This document shows positions 1-8,215 of a stretch of DNA of 47,188 nt, one piece after another (positions within the stretch are counted from its first letter, which is position 1; every line of letters starts with the position of its first letter). The translations under genes and the position numbers were made by a program. Under the pieces are notes generated by a model. That model saw only the letters and a program-made list of their open reading frames with translations. It had not been told where the DNA came from and made no database searches. This stretch comes from Desulfovibrio sp. (lineage in GTDB: Bacteria > Desulfobacterota > Desulfovibrionia > Desulfovibrionales > Desulfovibrionaceae), in contig JAFXOX010000072.1 in the NCBI GenBank assembly GCA_017528345.1, forward strand, positions 1 to 47,188, written 5' to 3'.

Positions 1-80
1 GATTCGGCCTGCTGGCGCGTGAAGCCTCCCGCTTCCAGCTTGCGCATATATTCCAAAGAGTCAAAGGTAAGAGCGGACAT
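1..80 (-). CDS. DUF1640-type coiled-coil protein, N-terminal part only
   Basis: The ATG at 78-80 (minus) opens a frame that runs off the left edge. The first residues read MSALTFDSLEYMRKLEAGGF, the usual beginning of DUF1640 (CCDC90-like) proteins of Proteobacteria, short proteins with a coiled coil and often a C-terminal membrane segment. A good Shine-Dalgarno (GGAGAAG) lies just upstream at 82-91. The molecular role of the family is poorly known, and copies often sit near phage or plasmid genes, which fits the integrase remnant next door. Only 26 residues are visible, so the assignment rests on the N-terminal signature alone. Confidence 0.6.
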   Translation of the reverse strand, partial: MSALTFDSLEYMRKLEAGGFTRQQAE

Positions 81-137
81 TTTTCTTCTCCGTTGCCGTC
101 AGAAATAACAAATCCTTGCTGTTGCGTCAAAAAGGTT

Positions 138-357
138 TCATGCTTTTTCGGGAGGCGGAACCATGCTATCCGCAACCGCCGCTGCCCTGCGCAAAGCCTC
201 GTCGGCAAGATGCGCATATCTTTGTGTCATCTGCGGACTGCTATGTGTTAAGAGTTTTTGCAAGGTGTACAAATCGACTTTCCCGCTACTTGCCAAATGT
301 GACGCAAATGTGTGTCGTAATCCATGTAATGGTCTGAAATCTTTTGGGGTAACCGCT
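138..357 (-). pseudogene. Tyrosine recombinase (phage-type integrase), C-terminal remnant
   Basis: Read on the minus strand, this stretch encodes about 70 residues of the catalytic end of a tyrosine integrase. The box with the second catalytic arginine is visible as HGLRHTFASHLA, followed by the nucleophile region MTQRYAHLADEAL and a stop at 138-140. In-frame stops lie directly upstream, so the N-terminal and core-binding domains and the first catalytic arginine are gone. The tail YAHLADEALRRAAAVADSMV is closely matched by a second remnant at 29547-29648. The piece is non-functional but shows that an integrative element once occupied this spot. Confidence 0.8.
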
Positions 358-449
358 CACGTGTGTGCGCGGAAAAAGGGAGGGTAACAACCCCTCCCTC
401 AATAGTTAACTCCGAAAATACTGATTTTATGCGGGTTTTTTAAGGAGGC

Positions 450-473
450 CTTCCCCGCACGCTTCCCCGCACG
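450..473. repeat. 12-bp tandem repeat, two copies
   Basis: CTTCCCCGCACG occurs twice head to tail between the integrase remnant and the truncated reductase. No function is evident. It may be part of the att-site or arm-site region of the lost element. Confidence 0.5.
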
Positions 474-487
474 CAACGTCAAAATAG

Positions 488-579
488 AGCCAAATCCAGC
501 AAAATGCAAACCAGCCCAAAAACCGAAAAAGCCCGCTATTAGCGGGCTTCAGGCGAGCATAGCCAAGTCCAGCCAAATG
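488..579. repeat. Imperfect 19-bp direct repeat flanking a hairpin, candidate att-type junction
   Basis: The 19-mer at 488-506 recurs at 561-579 with 17 of 19 positions matching (AGCCAAATCCAGCAAAATG against AGCCAAGTCCAGCCAAATG). The second copy ends about where recognisable aldo/keto reductase homology resumes, so the pair could be part of the old integration junction. This is inference; no integrase-binding data can be read from sequence. Confidence 0.35.
525..548 (-). terminator. Intrinsic terminator, minus strand
   Basis: GCCCGC/GCGGGC stem (531-536 with 542-547) with a five-base loop, followed on the minus strand by TTTTTC and a second T-rich run. It would stop transcription entering the integrase remnant from the right. 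Confidence 0.5.
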
Positions 580-1332
580 ATTTTTATTGCCGTAACAGGC
601 CAGCAACACATCGAAAAACAGCTCAATATGAGCCTCAGCCATTTGGGCATGGAGTATGTCGATCTCTACATCTACCATATGTGGGATTATCAAACACCAA
701 TCTATGACATTCTGGACGGGCTCACTCGCATGGTAAAGGCAGGAAAAGTACGCCATATCGGCATCGCCAACTGTTATGCGTGGCAGTTGGCCAAGGCCAA
801 TGCTCTGGCAGAACAAGAAGGGTTTGAAAAATTTATTGCCGTGCAGAATCACTACAATCTCCTGTTCCGCGAAGAGGAGCGGGAAATGGCTGCACTATGT
901 GACGAAGACAAGATATCTATGACGCCGTACAGCGCTCTTGCCAGTGGCAGACTCTCACGAAATCTTGATACAACAACCAAACGGTCACAAGAAGACAGCT
1001 ACGCAAAGCTCAAATATGACGGTATGGCTGAAAGTGATCGGCAGATTATCCTGCGGGTGATTGAGCTTGCCAAAAAACACAATGTCAGCATGACAGAAAT
1101 TGCACTCTCCTGGCTGCTCACAAAGGTGACCTCGCCTGTGACCGGTGCCACAAAACTGGAGCATGTTGAGGACCTCGCAAAGGCTGTGGATTTCCACCTC
1201 TCGCAGGAAGAAGCACAATACCTGGAAGAGCTCTACATTCCCCACCCTCTGGTGGGGGTCATGGCACAAAATACCAGGAGTGCAAAAAAAGAATCTCAGG
1301 TCTGGATGAAAAACGCTCCAACCCCATCATAG
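577..1332 (+). pseudogene. Aldo/keto reductase, 5'-truncated
   Basis: About 250 residues of an aldo/keto reductase. Family features are DLYIYHMWD (the beta-strand carrying the conserved His), a central GKVRHIGIANCYAW block, SMTPYSALASGRLSR and an NADP-binding end ending VTSPVTGATKLEHVEDLA. Complete family members have some 80-100 more residues at the N-terminus, including the catalytic Asp, Tyr and Lys. Here homology begins near HIEKQLNMSLSHLGM, right after the direct-repeat junction, and no N-terminal half is present upstream. An active oxidoreductase is therefore unlikely. The frame itself is intact, so the truncation seems fairly recent or the remnant is tolerated. Confidence 0.8.
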
Positions 1333-1344
1333 GGGAATACGAAG

Positions 1345-1376
1345 AAAAACGGTCGCATTTCTATGCGACCGTTTTT
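1345..1376. terminator. Bidirectional intrinsic terminator
   Basis: Near-perfect palindrome AAAAACGGTCGCAT-TTCT-ATGCGACCGTTTTT directly after the reductase remnant. It has T runs on both strands, so it can also act on minus-strand transcripts. Confidence 0.85.
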
Positions 1377-1615
1377 GCGATGGCTCAATTGCTGTTTTCA
1401 AGATGACTGCCTCCGTGAACAACAGGGGGAAGTCTCCACAATCTGTACATACTTTGAAAATGTCGAGGTAAAGCAAGGGTAGGTCACAAAAAGAGGAAGA
1501 CTACGCAGTCCAATGGTCGACGCCAAGACATATGCGAGTCACTTGGAAAACGTACAGGTGAGCCCGAACGGGGAAGGAGGCTCGGCAGACATTGTTTTTC
1601 CAAGAAGCGGCACGC

Positions 1616-3100
1616 TTAAAATTCATAGGTCAACGCCAGGGAAACATTCCAGGCGTCACATTTTTCCTGGCGACCACGTGTTGCGTAGTCCTGTCGATGT
1701 AATCCCAAATAACCAACCTCAGAGTATAACTTGAGATTATCATATATTTTATATTTACTTGATAGACTTAATTCAAAAGCATTTTCATTTATTGTTAGCA
1801 AATAATCAGCATTTGCAGGCACCGAAGTCGTTAAACAATCATATTTCCCTAAAGACTCTTTTTGATTTGTTCCATTGATATAAAGGAAACGCAGCGTCTG
1901 AGTTAAATCATCAAAAAGCGAAAAATCTTTTATTCTAGCACCAATACCCCAAGTTCCTACATAAGTATTTGCCAAAATTCCTTGACGCACAGATTGATTT
2001 TGAGCACCGTAAAACGCTAACGCGGAAAAGTCATTACGGCCTGAATAGTTCAATGGTGCCATAACGAACATACGTTCACTTCCATTTGAAATATCATCAT
2101 CTTCGCCGGAAGTATACCACCCAAAAATGCCGGGAATACCCCAGTCTGTCCTGTACTCTCCTAATAATGCCGCAACATACCCCTTTCTGTCATATTTTTC
2201 GTAGCCAGTTCTTGTTCCGGCATATTCTAAATCCCAGGCGACTCGTAAAGGCTCTATTGACGTTATCTCACCGGTGAAGCCGGCCATAAAGACGCTTCCA
2301 TACGGATCAAGTCGGTGTAAATCGCGGTGCCAATTTTGATTAAACGGTCTACCTCGATTATAACCGACATTACTAAGATCCTTATCCCAGAACATATTTG
2401 TGTACAAATATGACCCTGTACGGGAATTTCTGCCTACCATGCCCCCTGCAGCCCAAGTAGTTACTTTTACGCCATCAAACGTTACTGGCAAAAAGATTCC
2501 AAATATATCAACATTATCCAAATAGCTTGCACTATCAGCACCACTGCCAGCGCCAGTCCAATTATCATTAAAAGGACGCATCCACATTCCCGTTATCGAA
2601 AAGTGCTCATTGACGTGGTAATTGGCGGTAATGCCCATAGCCGTATTGGCCAGTTGGACATTTTGCCCGGTAAAAGCGGGAAAAGTGATATATTGGAGAC
2701 CCATGCGCAGGCGTAATTTACTTTGAGGAACTTGCCAATCAATGGCTGCAGAGCTTACCTGCAGATGAGTGCCATCAGCACCAAGAGCCCCTCCCTTGCC
2801 GGCATAGCCCCAGGGCATTGGGTCACGTTCGGGAATTTTAAACATGAGAACACCCTGAAGATTCTCAGATACCCGAACAAAGAGCCACGTACGAAAGCGT
2901 TGAAAGGCATTGAAGTTGTCACCTCCAGCGGCGTCTCCAAACATTCCTGTGCGGTGTTGGCCGTTATATCTTGTGACAAGATCTCCCCCTTGACCAAGAT
3001 CTATGCCAAAATCCCAGGCACCGCGGATTTTAAAATCTACCGCCTGAACTGCAAGCGGCCACAAAAGCAAACAAAGGACCGTAAAAACTATCTTTTTCAT
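1616..3100 (-). CDS. Outer-membrane porin, Desulfovibrio homotrimeric type
   Basis: This 494-residue protein has a clear Sec signal (MKKIVFTVLCLLLWPLAVQA, cut after AQA), a sequence rich in alternating hydrophobic/aromatic strands and Gly/Asn turns, and a C-terminal phenylalanine (LALTYEF) as needed for BAM-assisted assembly of beta-barrels. Length and style fit the outer-membrane homotrimeric porins abundant in Desulfovibrio, which form passive diffusion channels. The gene lies 65 bp downstream of the HD-GYP gene on the same strand and has its own promoter-like element. Base composition is more AT-rich than in the rest of the window, like the two signalling genes upstream. The Shine-Dalgarno before the chosen ATG is weak. 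Confidence 0.85.
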   Translation of the reverse strand: MKKIVFTVLCLLLWPLAVQAVDFKIRGAWDFGIDLGQGGDLVTRYNGQHRTGMFGDAAGGDNFNAFQRFRTWLFVRVSENLQGVLMFKIPERDPMPWGYAGKGGALGADGTHLQVSSAAIDWQVPQSKLRLRMGLQYITFPAFTGQNVQLANTAMGITANYHVNEHFSITGMWMRPFNDNWTGAGSGADSASYLDNVDIFGIFLPVTFDGVKVTTWAAGGMVGRNSRTGSYLYTNMFWDKDLSNVGYNRGRPFNQNWHRDLHRLDPYGSVFMAGFTGEITSIEPLRVAWDLEYAGTRTGYEKYDRKGYVAALLGEYRTDWGIPGIFGWYTSGEDDDISNGSERMFVMAPLNYSGRNDFSALAFYGAQNQSVRQGILANTYVGTWGIGARIKDFSLFDDLTQTLRFLYINGTNQKESLGKYDCLTTSVPANADYLLTINENAFELSLSSKYKIYDNLKLYSEVGYLGLHRQDYATRGRQEKCDAWNVSLALTYEF

Positions 3101-3136
3101 AGTGCTTGCAATATTTTTGTCAATAATGCCATAATA

Positions 3137-3165
3137 TATTATCTCAAAATTACCCAGCTTTACAA
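3137..3165 (-). promoter_or_regulatory. Sigma-70-like promoter before the porin gene
   Basis: Minus strand: -35 TTGTAA (3160-3165), 16-bp spacer, -10 GATAAT (3138-3143; ATAATA is an alternative at 17 bp). It starts inside the stop region of the HD-GYP gene and would give the porin independent expression. Confidence 0.4.
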
Positions 3166-5016
3166 TTAAGAGTAGGCAACAGTAGTTTCCATACTTACTT
3201 TAATTTCGTGATTTCTGAAATGTTGTTCTATTTGAAGAATTTCTTCTTTGGCAGAGAGAAAAGCCGAAACTATCCGCGGATCAAAGTGTCTACCGCTTTC
3301 CTCCTGAATGATGGAAAAAGCCTTTTCAGTACTAAAAGCTCGCTTATAGGCACGTTCAGACACAAGGGCATCAAACACATCAGCCACAGCCATAACACGA
3401 GCTGAAAGTGGTATGGCATCGCCTGCAAGTCCGTCTGGATAGCCGCTTCCGTTCCACTTTTCATGGTGGTATGTCGCAATATCTCGAGCGACCACGAGGT
3501 TATCAGAATCAGGCACGATTCGCTGTATTTGACCGATAACTTCGCCGCCCATTGCCGCATGCGTTTTCATAATAGAAAACTCTTCATCCGTGAGTTTGCC
3601 GGGCTTATTTAAAATAGCATCAGGAACTTTAATTTTCCCAATATCGTGGAGAGGTGCGCAACTAACAACTCTTAAAATATAATCGTCATTTATAATATCT
3701 CGAAATAGCCCTTCTCGCCTGAGCTCTTCCAATATAACACGGACGTATGATGCCGTTTTTCGAATATGCTCACCAGTATTTTGATCTCTACTTTCGACAA
3801 GATCTGCAAGTGTAATCAGCATTGAATCACGCAATGCAGCAAGATTTCTTTTTCTTTCTTCTGTTTGTGCGATATTTAATCTGACCATTTGTTTTAAAGA
3901 ATCAACCATACGATGTAGAGCTAAGCCGAGATCTCCGAGTTCATCATCACGCTTTACATCGAGAGTACTATCTAAATATCCAGCTGTTATCTCTTGAGCG
4001 TACTTATTTGTCTTATGTACATCATTAGTTACAGAGCGTACAACAATAATAAGCACAAAAGACACTAAAAGTAGCGTTCCAAACATCATTAAAATAATTA
4101 TATCACGGATAAACGATGATTGAGCTTCAATTTCTTCAAAATCTACACAGGAAACCGCAATCCAGGATGTTCTTGGTTCTTTATGATAGATCGCAAGCCG
4201 ATGGACTCCCCTACTATCTCTGTAATCAGCCTTAACGCCACTTTCATCTGGTTTTAAATCACGCATCCACGGCTGATAGCTATACATATCCATCGTATGT
4301 ACTTTTTGATAAACATTATGAGCGAGCATCAGGCCACTGTTTCCATCAACAATATATGCATAACCAGTCTTAGACATCCCTACGTCTTCAATAGTATTAG
4401 CAATAAGAATAGTGCAAGGTATAATTCCACACAATACAGCTACAGGTTGCCTTTTTGAATTAAATACTGGGCTAGCTATATAAATAACTTTATCACCAGT
4501 AGCAGGATTGATTGTCGGACTCGAAACCGCTTCGCGTCCTTTTACAGCATCTTTAAAGAACACTTTATCTTTTAAATTTTCCCTTCCAACAATATGAGGC
4601 CTGCTACTTGCTATAACTTCTCCATTTGAACTAATAAAATTTAATTGTGAATAATCAATATACCTATTGGGGAAGTCTGTTAAAAGCTCTTGTATCCTCT
4701 TCAACGCTTGTTCTTTTGGGATATCATTAATAACTATATCACCGCTTAAATGATCTGCAAAAGCATGGAATATTGGAGCATTTGACAGACTCCTAATTGC
4801 AAATCTATAATTATTCATTAAATTTCTAATATTCTTAACAAGAATATTATTGCCTTCACGCAGCAATTCGACAGTTTGAGTCTGGTTTTTTTCTATTAGA
4901 ATATCAGATAAAACAAAAGCACATATAGACATAAAAAGCAGAATTGATATTATAACAGGAAACAACAATTTATTTTGTAAATTTAGCTTCATCATTGTAT
5001 TTGCCCATATCATCAA
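3166..5016 (-). CDS. Membrane cyclic-di-GMP phosphodiesterase: Cache, HAMP, HD-GYP
   Basis: 616 residues. A transmembrane segment (about 15-37) is followed by a periplasmic Cache-type sensor (about 40-300), a second membrane helix (about 305-326), HAMP (about 327-380) and an HD-GYP domain. The HD motif HDIGK is at 457-461 and the GYP loop HHEKWNGSGYP at 517-527, so the metal ligands and diagnostic motif are complete. HD-GYP enzymes hydrolyse cyclic-di-GMP to pGpG or GMP; the Cache domain should bind a small extracellular ligand that cannot be named from sequence. The upstream neighbour is a GGDEF enzyme of parallel architecture. An internal start (MMKLNLQNKLL, residue 8) is possible because neither start has a strong Shine-Dalgarno. 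AT-rich. Confidence 0.92.
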   Translation of the reverse strand: MMIWANTMMKLNLQNKLLFPVIISILLFMSICAFVLSDILIEKNQTQTVELLREGNNILVKNIRNLMNNYRFAIRSLSNAPIFHAFADHLSGDIVINDIPKEQALKRIQELLTDFPNRYIDYSQLNFISSNGEVIASSRPHIVGRENLKDKVFFKDAVKGREAVSSPTINPATGDKVIYIASPVFNSKRQPVAVLCGIIPCTILIANTIEDVGMSKTGYAYIVDGNSGLMLAHNVYQKVHTMDMYSYQPWMRDLKPDESGVKADYRDSRGVHRLAIYHKEPRTSWIAVSCVDFEEIEAQSSFIRDIIILMMFGTLLLVSFVLIIVVRSVTNDVHKTNKYAQEITAGYLDSTLDVKRDDELGDLGLALHRMVDSLKQMVRLNIAQTEERKRNLAALRDSMLITLADLVESRDQNTGEHIRKTASYVRVILEELRREGLFRDIINDDYILRVVSCAPLHDIGKIKVPDAILNKPGKLTDEEFSIMKTHAAMGGEVIGQIQRIVPDSDNLVVARDIATYHHEKWNGSGYPDGLAGDAIPLSARVMAVADVFDALVSERAYKRAFSTEKAFSIIQEESGRHFDPRIVSAFLSAKEEILQIEQHFRNHEIKVSMETTVAYS

Positions 5017-5170
5017 TCATGAAAGAAGTAATTCTGCTATTTTTGACAATTACTATATTTACAGTAATGAATAAAAGATATTATTCAATCTATTTAAAAA
5101 TAATTCGCAAATTTTAATATAAACGTGTATGATAATCTCAGTAATGCTATACAGTTACTAGCAAAACATA

Positions 5171-6970
5171 TCATTCATTGCGCACAGCCTTCATATCTTT
5201 CTTACAGGAATACATAGCTTCATCTGCTCTTTTGAATACACTTTCTATAGTTTTATCTACATCTTTATCAAATTTTGCATATCCTATGGCAGCTGAAACT
5301 TTTTCCCATGGTTCAAGTTCTGTGTTGCTCTCGAGTGACAATAAGTGCTCCTTCAAGGTAAATATAAGTTTATCAGCATTATTAAGGTCTTTATTTCTTA
5401 ATATAACGATAAACTCATCTCCTCCGACGCGAAACACAGGTGAATGAGCAAACACATTACATACAATTTCACATAGTTTCTTAATGGCAATATCGCCATG
5501 CTCATGTCCATATATATCATTTGTTCTTTTAAGATAATTCATATCAACCATTACTATGCCGAATTCTGCTGATCCATTTTTTATAGATAAATCTAATTTT
5601 CCAGCTTCATTATTGTATGCAGTTCTATTTCTTACACCAGTAAGAGTATCCTTTATAGCTAATTCAGTCATCATTTGTGCGTGTTGCTGAGTATTTTTAA
5701 GACTTACATTAACACTCTTTAACTTCTCTACCATGGCATTTAGTTGCATAGCAACATCACCAACTTCGTCATTTCTAAGTATAGCTGCCTTGTGTTCAAG
5801 ATTTCCCTGACCAATTACATTCATGTCGTCTCCAAGCTGTTCCATGGGACGAGTGATCGATTTTGTAAGTCTTTCTGCTATTAAAATAACAATCAATGTT
5901 ATAATTGCGAGGCCAACTATAGTTGATATTATAGATATCCTCATTGTTTCTTCCATTACACTAACACTTTCTAAAACAATCTTTTTGGGCACTCTAGCAC
6001 ATATAGTCCAACCAACACGTTTAACTTTCGCATGAACATAATATGAATCTTCTTTTTCGAGTATGCCGTTTTTTTCTTTAACAATTGAGGATATTTCATC
6101 TTTTGAAAGACCAATTTTATTTAAATCTAATTCATTAGCGTCCGGAGAAATCAATTTACCTTCCGATGAAAAGGCAAACGATGTAGTTCCGATACCGAAG
6201 TTGATATTAATCATTTCATCATATAGGCCAGTTAGATTGAAATCAGCACAATTTACGCCTTGACGGACACCCTTTGCGTCATTAAAACCTTTTCCAATAG
6301 TTATTGTTAGGCCTCGGCCTTGTGAGTCCTTGTAAAGGCCAGTGTAGAATAAACCATCCTGCTTCATTCCCTTTTTGTACCATTCAGACTCATAGTAGTT
6401 ATAATATAGATACTTATTTTGATCAGCTACTGCAGTAAGATATGAGTACTTATCATAAGATGGCAAAAATCCGTTTCTAGTGCCTAAATAAACTGTGTCT
6501 ATAAGTCCGTCGTTCTCTTCAGCAATAGGCTTCCAAGCATTTTCGAGGTGACTGAAAAACATAATTTCATCATAAACATCTTTAGGTTTCATATTTTCAA
6601 AGGCAAGTATGCCACTCATCGCAAAAACACCTTTAGGCGTACTCGGCCTAGGAGCATCGATATACTTACCAGTCTTAATGAGTTCACTGGCATTTTTATA
6701 CATATCTTGAATATAATCTGTAATAAATATTATATAATTTTCGTAATGTTCAAGCTTTAAATCTGTATTTAATGCCTTCTGTTCTACTAGACTCTTAATG
6801 TTTTGTTTCAAATGAAACGTCAATGTTTCTTCAGATTCTTCTTTTATTTTAACCATTGATGTAATACTAATAGCCATTACAGAGATAGCTGTAATGATTG
6901 TTGTGAGCAATACCAGAAACATTAATCGTCTTCTAATAGGAACACGTTTCATTTTACGGTACTTTTCCAT
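5171..6970 (-). CDS. Membrane diguanylate cyclase: double Cache, HAMP, GGDEF
   Basis: 599 residues: membrane helix (about 17-38), large periplasmic double-Cache sensor (about 45-335), second helix (about 345-366), HAMP (367-420), linker coiled coil, GGDEF domain (about 440-597). The active-site motif VGGDEF at 515-520 and the metal-binding Asp in VDMNYLKRTND (476) are intact, so GTP-to-cyclic-di-GMP activity is expected. The residues where the inhibitory RxxD I-site would sit, just before GGDEF, read FAHSPVF, so classical product inhibition is not expected. A good Shine-Dalgarno (AAAGGAAA) precedes the ATG. The gene is the first of a minus-strand series with an HD-GYP enzyme and a porin, all AT-rich. 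Confidence 0.92.
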   Translation of the reverse strand: MEKYRKMKRVPIRRRLMFLVLLTTIITAISVMAISITSMVKIKEESEETLTFHLKQNIKSLVEQKALNTDLKLEHYENYIIFITDYIQDMYKNASELIKTGKYIDAPRPSTPKGVFAMSGILAFENMKPKDVYDEIMFFSHLENAWKPIAEENDGLIDTVYLGTRNGFLPSYDKYSYLTAVADQNKYLYYNYYESEWYKKGMKQDGLFYTGLYKDSQGRGLTITIGKGFNDAKGVRQGVNCADFNLTGLYDEMININFGIGTTSFAFSSEGKLISPDANELDLNKIGLSKDEISSIVKEKNGILEKEDSYYVHAKVKRVGWTICARVPKKIVLESVSVMEETMRISIISTIVGLAIITLIVILIAERLTKSITRPMEQLGDDMNVIGQGNLEHKAAILRNDEVGDVAMQLNAMVEKLKSVNVSLKNTQQHAQMMTELAIKDTLTGVRNRTAYNNEAGKLDLSIKNGSAEFGIVMVDMNYLKRTNDIYGHEHGDIAIKKLCEIVCNVFAHSPVFRVGGDEFIVILRNKDLNNADKLIFTLKEHLLSLESNTELEPWEKVSAAIGYAKFDKDVDKTIESVFKRADEAMYSCKKDMKAVRNE

Positions 6971-7018
6971 GAATATTTTCCTTTACCGAAGGAGCTTCTT
7001 ACATATAATTTATTTAGT

Positions 7019-7046
7019 ATTATAGAGTGCTAGAGAACATCGATAA
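7019..7046 (-). promoter_or_regulatory. Promoter of the diguanylate cyclase gene
   Basis: Perfect -10 TATAAT (minus, 7019-7024) with a weak -35 TTATCG at 16 bp (7041-7046). The leader to the ATG at 6970 is about 40 nt. Confidence 0.45.
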
Positions 7047-8215
7047 TTTACCGGTTACCATTTGCGGGTACCCTCAGGAAGTCGAACGCAATCACAGGAA
7101 GCGTCAAAAGAGCCTTGACGTCACCGCAAACACTTGACCGTGGATTTACGACTCTGGCCTTAGGAGAGAAGTGGTACGCTCAGTTCTCATGACTACAGGG
7201 CTTTTCAGAGGCTTTATCCCCCCAAAACATCACGAGGGCACATTGACCGCTATAAAGCATACCGCACCTAAAAAAAGAGGTAGTCACGATAGAAAAACCG
7301 CAACTGCCTTTTTTCTTCCGTATCTTCTTTACTTGACATTCCCACGATGCCTGAGCATCAGGAATTGCCGCGAAGATTGCTTTCTTGTCGTCCACCCTCG
7401 TTTCTGGGGGCTCACAACAAGCCTGATACATGGTTGCGAAGTGCTTCCGCGTACTTTTTGATACTATCAGCGGCTTTGAGGATAGATGAAGCTTACCTTT
7501 TCTTGTTCCAATGTCTGTTGATGGTGAACGGGGCCCTGACAATTGAAACGCACGCCACATATCAAAAGCCGATGCCGTCGACCGCTTAGAAGATCTTGGT
7601 CAGTACCCGTACAGCCGCGAAGCTAACGCTTTATGTATTTTGCAGCCCCCGTAGAGGATACTTCGGTTTTGCCAAGGAGCCCAACACACAATTGTCGTTC
7701 CCGTGAGTGCGTGTGGTGTCGTCTGTGCAGACATCTTACGACAAGAAGGGGCATTATCATCTTTTCGCGACAGTAAAAAAGCAATAGCAACGCTTCTGAC
7801 TGGAGCTGCGAGCCTTACGCCTGCTACCCACTTGTCAGAAACACTGCGCAAAATCAGTTTTACATCTTGTACTTCTTTTTCTTTTGAAGATTTCCATATT
7901 CAGCTTTTTCCGTCAATCCCTTTCCTTTCGAAAAAATTCAGATCTCGTCGTCACGCGTCATCCGCAGAATATGTTTTCGTATTTGAAAATCGATGTGTCA
8001 GTGCGTGCAAGATCTATCTCAACATGCTCTCAGACAATGTCCTGCATCGCATTGCCATACAACCATTGTCATTTGTGAAGAGTTCTCACAGCCTGCGTCT
8101 TGCACCCTGCTACTCACGTCTGTCTGCAGCCTTTTTCAGCGTTACCAGCACTATGCCCAGTTTTTGGGCCAATGCAGGCATGCAGCGTGGGCAAGCTCCA
8201 CATGAGAATCGGGAG
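7047..8215. other. 1.17-kb region without a convincing gene
   Basis: Several frames stay open for 60-190 codons (for example 7180-7560 minus and 7703-8269 plus), but none shows a recognisable domain, a good ribosome-binding site or normal codon bias. The plus-strand frame overlaps the end of ade. The only interpretable piece is the diverged repeat at 7333-7437. The region separates the AT-rich signalling block from the GC-richer metabolic genes and is best read as decayed mobile DNA. Confidence 0.5.
7333..7437 (-). repeat. Diverged repeat copy A, possible mobile-element remnant
   Basis: These 105 bp, read on the minus strand, align without gaps to 42532-42636 (plus), with about 77 identical positions by hand count. 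Both copies encode a related stretch in one frame (here KKAIFAAIPDAQASWECQ; there KKAIFSGIPDA, stop, APWECQ). Weaker similarity extends further 5'. I cannot assign the parent family. Confidence 0.6.

Noticed and set aside
427..852. 141-codon minus-strand frame at the insertion scar
   Set aside because: Mostly antisense to the reductase remnant; no integrase or other motif found in it.
7180..7560. 126-codon minus-strand frame as an intact gene
   Set aside because: Only part of it is conserved with 42.5 kb, where the same frame is interrupted by a stop; treated as a remnant.
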